This document shows positions 44,787 to 53,225 of a stretch of DNA of 64,000 nucleotides, one piece after another; position 1 is the first letter of the stretch, and every line of letters starts with the position of its first letter. The DNA is taken from NCBI GenBank assembly GCA_046351595.1, contig JAXLYE010000003.1:310001-374000 (forward strand), given 5' to 3'. The notes beneath the pieces were generated by a model. That model was given only the letters and a program-made list of their open reading frames with translations. It made no database searches and had not been told where the DNA came from. A program made the position numbers and the translations under genes. Source of the stretch: JAXLYE01 sp046351595 (GTDB lineage Bacteria > Myxococcota_A > Polyangia > Palsa-1104 > JAEUJZ01).

Positions 44787-46683
44787 TTGTCACAAGGAAA
44801 TTCCAAAAGAGCGGCCGACCCTCTGGGGAAGCGCAGCCGTCCGCGCTTCCATCCTGGCGTGGGTCTTCGTCTTCTCGGCCCTGATCGCGGGCTCGCTCGG
44901 CGCCAGGCCGCTGATCCAGCACCTGCTCTATGCGGCGGCCATCGCCAGCGGGGCCTTTTACTTCGCCCGCGAGGCTCTGTCCGAGCTGGTGAAGGAGCGC
45001 GAGGTCGGCATTGAGCTGCTGATGACGATCGCGATCGTCGCTGCCGCCGCGCTGGGCCGCTGGCGCGAGGCCGCGCTGGTCGCGTGCCTGTATTCAATCA
45101 CCGAGGCGCTGGAAGGATTCACCATCCAGCGCACGCGCTATGCGATCCGGGCGCTCATGGATCTGGTGCCGCCCAAGGCGCGTGTGCTGCGCGGAGGCGC
45201 CGAGCTGGAGGTGGACGTAAAGGAGGTCGGCGTTGGCGAGCGGATCGTGGTGCGGCCCGGCGAGTCGATTCCGGTGGACGGCATCGTCCGTGAAGGAGCC
45301 TCCGCGATCGACGAGAGCCCTATCACGGGCGAGTCGATGCCGGTCGAGCGCGCGGCAGGCGCCTCTGTGTTCGCCGGCACGCTCAACGGCAACGGCGCCC
45401 TTGTCGTCGAGACCACCAAGCGGTTCGAGGACAACACCGTCAGCAAGATCATCGAGCTGGTAGAGAGCGCCCAGCGCCAGAAAGGGAAATCGCAGCTCTT
45501 TGTGGAGCGGTTCGGGAAGATCTACAGCCCGGCCGTGCTGCTCTCGGCGCTTGGCATCGCGCTGGTCCCCTGGCTCGCCGGGCTCGATGCCCTCTTGTGG
45601 CTGCGGCGCGCGGTGAGCTTCCTGGTCGCCGCCTCGCCCTGCGCGCTGGCCGTGTCAACGCCGGTCACGCTCGTTGCGGCCATCGGCTCGGCGGCAAGGC
45701 GGGGTGTGCTGATCAAGGGCGGAGCTGTGGTGGAGGCGCTCGGACGAGTCCGCGCGGTGGCTCTCGACAAGACCGGGACCTTGACCTTCGGACGGCCGCA
45801 GGTGACGGCCGTGTTCGCGCCGGGCGGGGACGAGCAGGCGGTTCTCCGGCTCGCCGCGGCCGTCGAGCACTACTCCGAGCATCCGCTCGCCTCGGCCATC
45901 ACACAGGCGGCGCAGAAGCGGGGCCTGAGCGTCCCGCCGGCTACGGAGTTCCGAGCCATCACAGCAGCCGGGGTGCGCGGGCAGGTAGAGGGCAAGCAGG
46001 TGGCTGTGCTAAAGCCCTTCGCAGCGCAGGCGGAGGGGATGGTCCTGGAGGACGCCGCCGCGAGCTGGCATGACACCGCGCAGGAGCAGGGGCAGTCCGT
46101 GCTCGCGGTCCTCGTAGACGGCAGGCTGTTCGGCCTCATCGCCGTCGCGGATACGATCCGGCCGGAGTCGGCCGAGCTGGTTCGTTCGCTGCGAGCGGCG
46201 GGTGTCCAGCAGGTCCTCATGCTCACCGGAGATAACCAGGGGACCGCCCGTGCTATCGCCTCGCAGGTCGGGATCCAGGAGTTCTACGCGGGGCTGCTGC
46301 CCCAGGACAAGGTTGCCCAGGTGCAGGCGCTCCGCGCCAAGTATGGCGAGGTGGCGATGGTCGGAGACGGCATCAACGACGCGCCCGCGCTGGCGGCGGC
46401 GGCGGTCGGCATCGCCATGGGCACGCGCGGCTCGGATGCAGCGCTGGCCGCGGCGGATGTCGCGCTGATGGCCGACGACCTGTCGAAGCTGCGCTATGCG
46501 TTCGAGCTGGGCCGCCGCAGCCGCCGCATCATCTTCCAGAACATCGCGCTCTCGGGCCTCATCGTTCTGGGACTGGTCGTCGGGACTCTCGCAGCAGACC
46601 TGAGCATGCTCGCTGCCGTACTCGGACACGAGGGCAGCGAGGTGCTGATCATCCTCAACGGGTTGCGGGTCGCGTTGCGGTGA
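44770..46683 (+). CDS. P1B-type metal-transporting ATPase, P1B-4-like (SPC motif)
   Basis: 637 residues, start ATG 44770 inside the pump gene. No N-terminal heavy-metal-associated domain, only MACTDDCHKE. Helices and cytoplasmic A domain (ITGESMPVER), P domain DKTGTLTF (Asp phosphorylated) and hinge VGDGINDAPAL are complete. The ion-binding helix carries SPCAL rather than CPC, and the last helices have GHEGSEVLIILN; this SPC plus HEG combination marks the P1B-4 group (Co, Ni, Zn, Fe exporters such as CtpD/CzcP). Expels metal from cytoplasm to periplasm, where the RND complex can take over. Last gene of the plus-strand operon. Confidence 0.92.
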   Translation: MACTDDCHKEIPKERPTLWGSAAVRASILAWVFVFSALIAGSLGARPLIQHLLYAAAIASGAFYFAREALSELVKEREVGIELLMTIAIVAAAALGRWREAALVACLYSITEALEGFTIQRTRYAIRALMDLVPPKARVLRGGAELEVDVKEVGVGERIVVRPGESIPVDGIVREGASAIDESPITGESMPVERAAGASVFAGTLNGNGALVVETTKRFEDNTVSKIIELVESAQRQKGKSQLFVERFGKIYSPAVLLSALGIALVPWLAGLDALLWLRRAVSFLVAASPCALAVSTPVTLVAAIGSAARRGVLIKGGAVVEALGRVRAVALDKTGTLTFGRPQVTAVFAPGGDEQAVLRLAAAVEHYSEHPLASAITQAAQKRGLSVPPATEFRAITAAGVRGQVEGKQVAVLKPFAAQAEGMVLEDAAASWHDTAQEQGQSVLAVLVDGRLFGLIAVADTIRPESAELVRSLRAAGVQQVLMLTGDNQGTARAIASQVGIQEFYAGLLPQDKVAQVQALRAKYGEVAMVGDGINDAPALAAAAVGIAMGTRGSDAALAAADVALMADDLSKLRYAFELGRRSRRIIFQNIALSGLIVLGLVVGTLAADLSMLAAVLGHEGSEVLIILNGLRVALR

Positions 46684-47152
46684 CATTCCGCCAGGTTTCG
46701 CCAACAGACGTAGGCGTTGGTCTGCTTACGGGATCGTGCCGTGAGCAGGTCCGGCAAGGTCAGCCGCTGAGCTGACGCAACCTCAGCCGCGAGATCAGCG
46801 CCCACCCCATCGATGTGAAGGACGCCGATCTCGATGTCGCGGAGCAGGCGCAGCGGCGGCACGCTGCCGTCGGATCGAGCGGGCCGCAGGCCGGGAGCGC
46901 ACGCTGAGCGCCGCGGTGCCGCGCTGAGGTCGCCGTTTCTTTCATGGGCGTACTCGGGCTGGCTAAGGACGCGGGTGAGCTGATGGTTGCGGACGAGATG
47001 CTGCTCGGCTCAGTCGGACACTGTTCTGTGGATCGGCGCGACGTACCTTGTAGGAGCCTGGCACCTGGAGCCGCCTGGCCTCGTCACCGGACTGTGGCGA
47101 GGCCGGCTCGTGCATTGAACATCCGATGCCCTCCGTTACTGCTTGGGCTACA
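46684..47152. other. ~470-bp gap with possible decayed gene on minus strand
   Basis: The minus strand from about 46900 down to 46684 reads as one frame with protein-like composition (PPLRLLRDIEIGVLHIDGVG... LTLPDLLTARS...), but it runs into the ATPase gene without a sensible end. It is probably a truncated remnant. The rest holds nothing I can support. Confidence 0.35.
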
Positions 47153-47467
47153 TCACCGCGCCCGCTTGGCGGGCTTGATCTTGGGCGGGTTGAAAGGCAA
47201 GCGCTCGGCCGGATCAAGATTCTGGGCCAGCGAGGGACGCGCCGGCCGCCTCGCGCAGAACTCGCAGGATGGGTCGCGGCAGCTCGCAGCCTTCCAGCGG
47301 TCACACGCGCTGCAGAACTCCGCATCGTAGGGATGTGAGTAGTCGAGTAGAGCGCCGCAGGAGCAGCGCTGGTCAAAAGCAGGTGACAGAGCAACGCGGA
47401 ATCCGTGTGTTGGCGGCGTCGCCGGCTTCACGTCCCGTTGCCCACGCAAGGCCGATGGCTTGTGCAT
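47153..47467 (-). CDS. small zinc-ribbon-like protein
   Basis: 104 residues. The centre carries RCSCGALLDYSHPYDAEFC, SACDRW, then CRDPSCEFCARRP: eight cysteines in CxC, CxxC and CxxC arrangement, suggesting two zinc sites. The C-terminus is basic (PPKIKPAKRAR). I have the impression that similar short proteins are scattered in proteobacterial genomes, but no function is known to me. It is monocistronic at the left end of the minus-strand cluster. Confidence 0.7.
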   Translation of the reverse strand: MHKPSALRGQRDVKPATPPTHGFRVALSPAFDQRCSCGALLDYSHPYDAEFCSACDRWKAASCRDPSCEFCARRPARPSLAQNLDPAERLPFNPPKIKPAKRAR

Positions 47468-47530
47468 TTTCCTCCCCCCTCGACAGTCTGCGGTGAGGCA
47501 CGCTCACCGCCAGTTCAGTGTCCTCTCCTG

Positions 47531-47821
47531 CTACGAAGCGCCTCCCGCCAAGGTCGGGATCAGTGCCATTCCCTGCGCAGTGCTCGCGCGCCGCGCATCC
47601 TCCTCACTGAAGATAGGTATGGCTTCGATCAGCTTGACCAGCTCCGAGCGGAGCACCGTGATGGTTGTCCGCAGCGCCGTTCTGTCGTCGGGAGACTGCG
47701 TTCGCAGGATGCGGTAGTTCAGGTCAACGATCGTTCGCATCAAGCGGATCTCAGGAGTGTCACGGTCTTCAGGAAATGGCAGCATGAACAAATCTCCTTC
47801 TCCAAACATTGCGGTTCTCAA
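47531..47821 (-). CDS. hypothetical protein, left end of tagged cluster
   Basis: 96 residues, predicted helical (LMRTIVDLNYRILRTQSPDD, TITVLRSELVKLIEAIP). No signal peptide. Its ATG overlaps the stop of the preceding gene (47818-47821), so it is translationally coupled and belongs to the minus-strand operon. No homology recognised. The last gene of the operon; 60 bp follow before the next minus-strand gene. Confidence 0.65.
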   Translation of the reverse strand: MRTAMFGEGDLFMLPFPEDRDTPEIRLMRTIVDLNYRILRTQSPDDRTALRTTITVLRSELVKLIEAIPIFSEEDARRASTAQGMALIPTLAGGAS

Positions 47822-48270
47822 CGCTCAATCTTCTTCCGGAGACTCTCATCAGCACGCCAGCTCTCAGCGCCGTCTTCCTCTTGGACGTAATAGTCCAGCG
47901 CTCGTGGGTTGCGATGCAGCCGGGCCCGCATGGCAGCGGGACGGAAATCACGGACGATTACCGGAACCCAAATCGTTCGAGGTCCATAGCCGATCTGCTC
48001 AGCCTCGGCATGCTGGCCGATCAGGAACGGGGCGTACTCGGCGATCTCCGCATTTCGGCGGAGCATCCGGTCGTAGCTGTCCATGCCTCTGGTAAACAGA
48101 CGCCCCTGTTCCACCAACAAGCTGGTAGGCGATTTCTGGATCTCTTCCAGCCAGAGCTTTCCCACCGTAAGGAGCGAGGTGAACGCCTCGCGGGCGTCCT
48201 CCTGGTTTCCTTTTGCGAGCGCATCCTCGAGGTGCTGGATCAGCAACGTAACGGGCAGTTCAAATACCAC
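47818..48270 (-). CDS. hypothetical protein of tagged cluster
   Basis: 150 residues from GTG 48270 (GGAGGGGGG 5 nt upstream; a TTG at 48285 is possible). Largely helical (LPVTLLIQHLEDALAKGNQEDAREAF, LLTVGKLWLEEIQK), with a beta-like stretch RTIWVPVIVRDFRPA and charged C-terminus. Start overlaps the previous gene's end, so it is coupled. Not recognised; could be a structural or chaperone subunit of the particle-like system. Confidence 0.65.
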   Translation of the reverse strand: MVFELPVTLLIQHLEDALAKGNQEDAREAFTSLLTVGKLWLEEIQKSPTSLLVEQGRLFTRGMDSYDRMLRRNAEIAEYAPFLIGQHAEAEQIGYGPRTIWVPVIVRDFRPAAMRARLHRNPRALDYYVQEEDGAESWRADESLRKKIER

Positions 48271-48664
48271 GTTGCCCCCCTCCAATTGGTTCTAATCCCT
48301 GCGGGGACGGCACCACCATGCCAACGACGAGAGGAACTGACCGGCCCGCGACCCCCGGGACGGCGGCGCCTTGTGCGAGAGCGACCGGCGCCCCCTGAAC
48401 CAACTGAACCAGACTGCCATCGATGACGCGCTGGGCGGACATCGGCCCGGCGTCTACGAGAATCACGCGGTTGCTGTTGCCGTCGCGAAGCAGGATGCCG
48501 GTGCGGGCATCGTCTGTGAGAGGCGCAGAGGGCGGCGGTCCCGTCTCCACGATGGCCACGATCTGATCATCCGGGCGCAGGTCAGAAGGCTGCCAAGCTG
48601 GGGCAGCGGCTGCTCGTGCAGAGAAATCGGCTCGGTCGAAGTTTTCAGCGCGAGTGGCCGCCAT
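48260..48664 (-). CDS. small protein with N-terminal RAENFDRADF tag
   Basis: 134 residues from ATG 48664. The N-terminus carries the shared tag (AATRAENFDRADFSARAA), then a Pro-rich linker and a beta-rich domain with repeated QG/VALAQG elements: GSLVQLVQGAPVALAQGAAVPGV and VPLVVGMVVPSPQG. The end of the protein at 56035-56592 shows the same VQ-x-x-QG-x-x-V pattern. A surface- or capsid-associated small beta protein is possible. No signal peptide. Confidence 0.7.
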   Translation of the reverse strand: MAATRAENFDRADFSARAAAAPAWQPSDLRPDDQIVAIVETGPPPSAPLTDDARTGILLRDGNSNRVILVDAGPMSAQRVIDGSLVQLVQGAPVALAQGAAVPGVAGRSVPLVVGMVVPSPQGLEPIGGGQRGI

Positions 48665-48684
48665 GATCTCTCCGCCCGGTTGGG

Positions 48685-49170
48685 TCACGTTCCCTTAGAC
48701 TGGGTTGTTGCCTGCTGCGAGCCTGTACGCTGGATCCAGCAGGCTCCCAGATCGCGAACGACCTGCAGGGCCGCTGTCAGAACGGGTAAGTAATCGGCAG
48801 CGGGCGTCGGCCTGGGCGCTTTCATCAAGGTCGGCTCGCGCGCCGACTGCTGGCCGTCCGTGCGTCCCAGCCTCTGCGCAAGGAGGGCTCGCTCGCGATC
48901 CATCTGGTGGATGACTTGTTCGAGCGCGCGCACCCGGCCATCCACCGCATCGAGCTGCTGGCGCTGCGTGCAGAGGTGCTGGCCGATGAGCCCTCCCACG
49001 TCGCGGAGCGCCGCGATGAGCGGGTCCGCTGTTGCGGTGTTCTCCGGCTCCGCTGCTTCTGGCTCTGCTGGCTGGGAGCGCTGGTACTCTGCCTCAAGCT
49101 CCCCGAGCATCACCCTGAGCGTCTCCAATCGCTGCAAAAAGGAACCACTAGATTGCCTTGCCTTGTCCAT
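48685..49170 (-). CDS. coiled-coil hypothetical protein
   Basis: 161 residues from ATG 49170 (MDKARQSSGSF). A long amphipathic helix (LQRLETLRVMLGELEAEYQRS, then LCTQRQQLDAVDGRVRALEQVIHQMDRERALLAQRL) suggests a coiled-coil dimer. The C-terminus has a Trp and a Cys (LGACWIQRTGS). Starts inside the LysM gene's 3' end (23-bp overlap), so coupled. No family recognised. Confidence 0.65.
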   Translation of the reverse strand: MDKARQSSGSFLQRLETLRVMLGELEAEYQRSQPAEPEAAEPENTATADPLIAALRDVGGLIGQHLCTQRQQLDAVDGRVRALEQVIHQMDRERALLAQRLGRTDGQQSAREPTLMKAPRPTPAADYLPVLTAALQVVRDLGACWIQRTGSQQATTQSKGT

Positions 49171-49858
49171 AGTTCGGCTCCAGCTCCGAAGGGTCGATCT
49201 TGCCAATGTCCGTCTGATTCATCTCTTCCATCGTGAACCCATCTTCCTTTTCGATGGCCGCACGCACGAGGGACATGCGGAAGGCGATGGGGAGGCGGCG
49301 GTAGGCTCGGTAGAGTGCGACTCCCGTATCGAGAGGGAGGGGTGCCCCGGTGAGGTTCTGCATCCACTCCAGATCGGCGGTCTTCCAGTCCTCTTTCCGG
49401 AAGTCTTGTTCGGACTCGTCTGCGATCTTGAGAAAACGCATGCGCTCGGCCTTGGGAAGGTTCCTGTAGGTCAGGTAGAGGCGTCGGAGGCGCCCAGGCC
49501 CGACAGGCACCCTGGTTCCGCCCACGAGCGGAACGCGACGAGCTGCAACCTTGAACTGGTTGGTGACGGTCGCGTCCTGCTCGCTCGGCGCAACGGTATC
49601 CCGCCGCGGCGGGATCACCAGCCTCAGGCCGGGTCTGATCAGATTGGGATCTCTGATGCGGCTCCGGTTGGCGTCGTACAGATAGAGCCACTCTGTTCTG
49701 GAGCCCAGCCACTTTTCGGCGATGCGCTCCAGGGTGTCCCCAGACTGAACGACATATTCGGAGGGCTCTGACGCATCCGCGAGCACCGCCATGACAGGTG
49801 AGGCGGCAGGTCTGCCGTCGAAGTCCGATCGATCAAAGCGGTCTGCTCGGTTTGCCAT
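49148..49858 (-). CDS. LysM-domain protein with RADRFDRSDF tag
   Basis: 236 residues; GAAAGGAAGGCC directly upstream of the ATG. Tag MANRADRFDRSDFDGRP at the extreme N-terminus. Residues ~33-85 are a LysM module (YVVQSGDTLERIAEKWLGS, then ANRSRIRDPNLIRPGLRLVIPP), which binds peptidoglycan and also appears in tail/baseplate proteins of phages and contractile injection systems. The C-terminal half is helical (LYLTYRNLPKAERMRFLKIA, YRAYRRLPIAFRMSLVRAAI). No signal peptide, so if it reaches peptidoglycan it must be assembled in a particle or released by lysis. Confidence 0.82.
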   Translation of the reverse strand: MANRADRFDRSDFDGRPAASPVMAVLADASEPSEYVVQSGDTLERIAEKWLGSRTEWLYLYDANRSRIRDPNLIRPGLRLVIPPRRDTVAPSEQDATVTNQFKVAARRVPLVGGTRVPVGPGRLRRLYLTYRNLPKAERMRFLKIADESEQDFRKEDWKTADLEWMQNLTGAPLPLDTGVALYRAYRRLPIAFRMSLVRAAIEKEDGFTMEEMNQTDIGKIDPSELEPNYGQGKAI

Positions 49859-49868
49859 GGCCTTCCTT

Positions 49869-50240
49869 TCACAAGCTGCGCAGGATGGTCCTGATCTCGC
49901 TTACCTGCTTGCTGATGATGCTGGCTCGGTGCTGCGCGCCGGCCACACGCTCACAGGGGTATCCCTTGACTCGATCAAGGAGCATGGGAACGCGGTCAAC
50001 CATGTCGGTGGCGCTCTCGAAGTCGCTCTTGGCCATCCGGCGGTCGGCGTCGTGCTTGCCGACGTAGGTGTAGCGCGTGATGAAGCGGTAGCAGTGATTG
50101 AGGTGCCGCTCCATCCGGTTCAGCCACCACTCGAGGGACTCCAGCCACGTCTTCAGCTCCTTGTTGTTCTTGACCAGGCAAATCGCCTGATGCTTCTTCA
50201 GATTCCCGAGCTGCTCATGACAATCAGGACAACTACGCAT
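49869..50240 (-). CDS. small zinc-finger-like protein
   Basis: 123 residues from ATG 50240. Begins MRSCPDCHEQLGNLKKHQAIC, a C-x2-C-x9-H-x4-C-like zinc finger, followed by long helices rich in Trp and Arg (WLESLEWWLNRMERHLNHCYRF). Basic overall. Could bind DNA or act as an assembly factor. It lies 10 bp from the LysM gene and is part of the same operon. Not recognised further. Confidence 0.65.
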   Translation of the reverse strand: MRSCPDCHEQLGNLKKHQAICLVKNNKELKTWLESLEWWLNRMERHLNHCYRFITRYTYVGKHDADRRMAKSDFESATDMVDRVPMLLDRVKGYPCERVAGAQHRASIISKQVSEIRTILRSL

Positions 50241-50248
50241 GGCTCCCT

Positions 50249-50896
50249 CTACCGCTCGTCTGGGAACAGGAACTCGGCGGCTTCCCGTAGCGTCATCTTT
50301 TTCGCGAACTCGGCCGCCACGTCCGCGCGTGTCGCGGTGCCGTCCTCCCAGAGGGTAATGCCTCCGATGCGGTTCCAAACGGTGACGTGATTGTCTCGGC
50401 GACTCTTTGTGATGCGGAGCCCGGCGGCTTTGGCCTTTCCCAAGATCGCTTTGCCGGTCCAACGTTTCCGGGGCGTGCTCTTTCCGGCGGACGGTGTTGG
50501 CAGCTTGTCGAGTAGGTGGCCAAGCTCCTCCAGGCGACGCTGGCCGTCGCGGAGCTTCGACACAAGCAGCGTGCCCCGTCTGTCTCTTGCTGCGCTGGAG
50601 GCGATGGGCGCAAAGTCTGCCGCCGCTTTCTCCAGGCGCTGCGCCGCGGTCCGCTGGTGCGCCCTGGCCCGCTCGATCGCAGCGGTCAGGGAAGAAGGTG
50701 CAACCGTGTCCTTCCCGAACAGGTTGGCGTCCCGCCGTACCTTGGTCACCAGCGCCACCAGGCGCTGCGCGGCATCGATCTCGTGCCCCGCGAGCGCTAC
50801 GTCCTGCGCGGCCTGCATCAGGGGCAGCAACACGGCGTCGCTCAGCGGCTCAGGGCGCCGAATGGCTTCCCTGATCTCCGTAAGGAATTTCTTCAT
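50249..50896 (-). CDS. hypothetical protein with C-terminal DNA-binding-like domain
   Basis: 215 residues. N-terminal ~130 residues are helical (AAQDVALAGHEIDAAQRLVALV, RLEKAAADFAPIAS). A basic linker (SAGKSTPRKRW) leads to KAILGKAKAAGLRITKSRRDNHVTVWNRIGG, which looks like a small alpha/beta nucleic-acid-binding fold, ending REAAEFLFPDER. Starts 4 bp into the upstream gene (ATGA-type overlap at 50893-50896). Unknown role. Confidence 0.65.
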   Translation of the reverse strand: MKKFLTEIREAIRRPEPLSDAVLLPLMQAAQDVALAGHEIDAAQRLVALVTKVRRDANLFGKDTVAPSSLTAAIERARAHQRTAAQRLEKAAADFAPIASSAARDRRGTLLVSKLRDGQRRLEELGHLLDKLPTPSAGKSTPRKRWTGKAILGKAKAAGLRITKSRRDNHVTVWNRIGGITLWEDGTATRADVAAEFAKKMTLREAAEFLFPDER

Positions 50897-51336
50897 CCTG
50901 ACCCCGCTTTGAGGTGGCGCCTTATGTCAGGCACCACTCTCGTGATCTCTGCTCTCAGATCCTTCCGGCGCCGCCAGATGTGCCCCAGCGCGATTCGGAC
51001 TGAGGTTTGCTGCTTGGCCGTACTATCTGGGTCGTTCACGACAACCAGGAGCTTCGCCAGCATCTCGGATGTGATCTTTGGGGCCATCTCATCCCATTGC
51101 TCTCGGATCTGGCGCAGCTCCTCGCGGACGGTCGTGACCGTGACCTGAGCGATGAGCCCCTCCTCGTTCAGGTAGGTCTTGATGATCTTGGTCCGGCCGA
51201 CGTGCTCGATCAGCCGGAGGCGTCCTTCCTCGTCCGTGTAGCGCCGCTCTTGCGCACCGGATCGGCGGGCTCGTGCAGCAAAGGCTGCCAGGTCGTGTTG
51301 GATGGCTCTCTGCTTCCAATCGTTTTCTTCGCTCAT
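50893..51336 (-). CDS. helical hypothetical protein
   Basis: 147 residues. Predicted mostly alpha-helical and highly charged (ARARRSGAQERRYTDEEGRLRLIEH, VREELRQIREQWDEMAPKITSEML). The C-terminal RRRKDLRAEITRVVPDIRRHLKAG is basic. First recognisable gene of the left half of the minus-strand cluster. No signal peptide or known domain. Confidence 0.62.
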   Translation of the reverse strand: MSEENDWKQRAIQHDLAAFAARARRSGAQERRYTDEEGRLRLIEHVGRTKIIKTYLNEEGLIAQVTVTTVREELRQIREQWDEMAPKITSEMLAKLLVVVNDPDSTAKQQTSVRIALGHIWRRRKDLRAEITRVVPDIRRHLKAGSG

Positions 51337-51746
51337 GAATCATCACTTGAGCTGCTGAACAGGCAGCTCGATCGAGATCCCGACCGGAGAGGCAATGAAT
51401 CCGTCCCAGAGCGCGGCGATACACCCCTCTCCCTTCCCGGAGCGCCGCCACAGAAGCCCGAGGTGGAGCGGTCACTCGCCCAACCTGACCACGTACCTCC
51501 CTTGCGCAGCCGGATCGGCGCGCCCTGCCGCCGCCGGAAGCGAACCCGATGCCGGTCAGCGCTCCCAGCTACCGATCTGGCTCTGATTGGTCCCGATCGC
51601 CCCCGAGCGATTCACCACCATGAAGCTCAGCTTACATCTTTCGATTAAAACGTAATACAAGAAACATTTTCACAAGAGATTTTCGCACCCTGCCGAGGCG
51701 CCGGCGGCGGTTGCCCGAGCGGGACGGGCTGTGTTCTAATTTCGGG
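51337..51746. other. ~410-bp gap with interrupted minus-strand frame
   Basis: On the minus strand, ATG 51621 opens a frame that ends with IAALWDGFIASPVGISIELPVQQ and stop TGA at 51343-51345 (93 codons), interrupted by two in-frame TGA codons. No redox context or clear SECIS accompanies them, so it is most likely a decayed gene. 51650-51700 is AT-rich and may hold a promoter for the plus-strand TPR-like gene. Confidence 0.35.
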
Positions 51747-52406
51747 ATGCGCTTAGCCTGCGTGCTCGCAGTGGTGCTCACCTGTTCCGTCGCCCGTGCC
51801 GATCCCGAGGCCGCGGTGCCCATGCTCACCGCAGCCGCCAAGGATCATCACGAGAAGGCGATGGAGTTCTACAAGGCCGAGCAGTACCAGGCCGCTCGCG
51901 TCGAGCTGCAGGCCGGATACGAGCTGTCCAAGAACCCTGTATTCCTTTGGAACCTCGCCAAGGTGGCTGCCAAGATGGGCGATCGGCAAGCGGCCCTGGA
52001 TTACGTGCAGCGCTACCGGGTGACGCTGGATGCGCCCGATCCAGAAGTGGATGCCTTGGAGAAGAACCTGCGCGGACCCGGCGAGCCGGCCCAGCCTTCG
52101 CCTAACGCGCAGGTTCAGCCTGTTCCATCGGCGCCGCCGGTTGTTGCGCGACCGGATATCCTGAAGCGATCCCCTGCTCCGTGGATCCTGCTCGGGGTTG
52201 GCGCTGCGCTCCTGATTGCCGACATCGGCGTCGCGGCAGCAGGCTACCGACTGAGCAAGGACAATGAGGGAGCCATGCTGACCCGCGCTGAGCTGGATGA
52301 CTTAAATGCGCGAGGCGGCAGGCTTAATGCCGCGGGCTGGAGCTTGTTCGGGATCGGCTTGGGCTCGGCTGCGGCTGGCGGGATCTGGCTGGCGGTTCGG
52401 CGTTAG
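51747..52406 (+). CDS. exported TPR-like protein with C-terminal membrane helices
   Basis: 219 residues from ATG 51747. Signal peptide MRLACVLAVVLTCSVARA. A TPR-like pair follows (HHEKAMEFYKAEQYQAARVELQAGYELSKNP, VFLWNLAKVAAKMGDRQAALDYVQRY), then a Pro-rich spacer and two membrane helices (PWILLGVGAALLIADIGVAAAGY, LNAAGWSLFGIGLGSAAAGGIWLAV). This TPR plus terminal helices layout is common in myxobacterial envelope proteins. It is the only plus-strand gene in the right-hand cluster and splits it in two; it may not belong to the system. Confidence 0.8.
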   Translation: MRLACVLAVVLTCSVARADPEAAVPMLTAAAKDHHEKAMEFYKAEQYQAARVELQAGYELSKNPVFLWNLAKVAAKMGDRQAALDYVQRYRVTLDAPDPEVDALEKNLRGPGEPAQPSPNAQVQPVPSAPPVVARPDILKRSPAPWILLGVGAALLIADIGVAAAGYRLSKDNEGAMLTRAELDDLNARGGRLNAAGWSLFGIGLGSAAAGGIWLAVRR

Positions 52407-52413
52407 GTTCTGG

Positions 52414-52971
52414 TCAGAGTTTCACACACAAGACGCCTCGACTCGGGTTGTTGTTCGATGTGTTGTCGAGCGCGCCGTTCGGGGTGTCCCAGCCGTTGGC
52501 GTTGGTATCGAGAACGCGCTGAAAACCGCCGCACTTTTTGTAGCCCATGCGCCCGTCTTTCCCGCAACCATAAGAGAGCTTCTGGCTGACCGCGGTTCCG
52601 CAGGTTTCCTGCATCATTGTGGGATTCCAATAGGCGGGGGCATCGCCGCTGAACCAAGCGCCCTCTGCATCGCACTTGGTCAGATCGATACCTGCCGCCA
52701 GGATCGGCACTTGCCATCCGTTTTGGCAAAGCTGGCGTGCCTGCCCTGCGGCAAAGGTGCGGGCGCAGCCAGTCGCGTTCGGTCCTAGATAGGTCGGTAT
52801 CGCGCCGTTGGCGCAGCCTTCGATGGCTGACATATCAGGTGAAGTGGCGGCGTCCGATTGGCTTACAAGATCGCCCGCCTCGTTACACGGAGCGCCATCA
52901 CAGATGATTGTGACATTGGGCTCCTTGTAACACGCCAACAAGGCGAAGGCTGCGATGACCAGTTTCCGCAT
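52414..52971 (-). CDS. Cys-rich lipoprotein
   Basis: 185 residues; lipobox LLAC. The mature protein has about a dozen cysteines in pairs and a fold resembling the extracellular Fibrobacter/Myxobacter lectin-like or fibrinogen-like Cys pattern (NGAIPTYLGPNATGCARTFAAGQARQLCQNGWQVP, GYKKCGGFQRV), but I cannot assign a family. Convergent with the TPR-like gene (7 bp). Probably secreted and disulfide-bonded. May be independent of the tagged cluster. Confidence 0.72.
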   Translation of the reverse strand: MRKLVIAAFALLACYKEPNVTIICDGAPCNEAGDLVSQSDAATSPDMSAIEGCANGAIPTYLGPNATGCARTFAAGQARQLCQNGWQVPILAAGIDLTKCDAEGAWFSGDAPAYWNPTMMQETCGTAVSQKLSYGCGKDGRMGYKKCGGFQRVLDTNANGWDTPNGALDNTSNNNPSRGVLCVKL

Positions 52972-53019
52972 GGGCTCTACCTCCGAAGAAAGGAGGCTAA
53001 CCCAGGCGGCTATTGCTGG

Positions 53020-53223
53020 CTAGGGTGCCTTCGTGTCGGCAGGAGGCGTCGAGCTGGCGTCGCTCTGCGGCGCACTCGGGGCCACCGATGGCTTGTCCCC
53101 GCAGCAGGCAGCGACCTTGGCCTTGAGCGCCTCGAGCTGCGCCTTCAGGTCGTCGGCCACGCCTCCCAGGAATCGCGCCCCTGGATCAGAGGTCATGATC
53201 TTGACTTGCGCACTGTAGCTCAT
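53020..53223 (-). CDS. 67-residue hypothetical protein
   Basis: Starts ATG 53223, 2 bp after the stop of the gene at 53226. MSYSAQVKIMTSDPGARFLGG, then a short coiled helix (DDLKAQLEALKAKVAACCGDK), and a Pro/Ser/Ala-rich tail. Contains a CC pair. Coupled to the upstream gene by proximity. Not recognised. Confidence 0.6.
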   Translation of the reverse strand: MSYSAQVKIMTSDPGARFLGGVADDLKAQLEALKAKVAACCGDKPSVAPSAPQSDASSTPPADTKAP

Positions 53224-53225
53224 GC

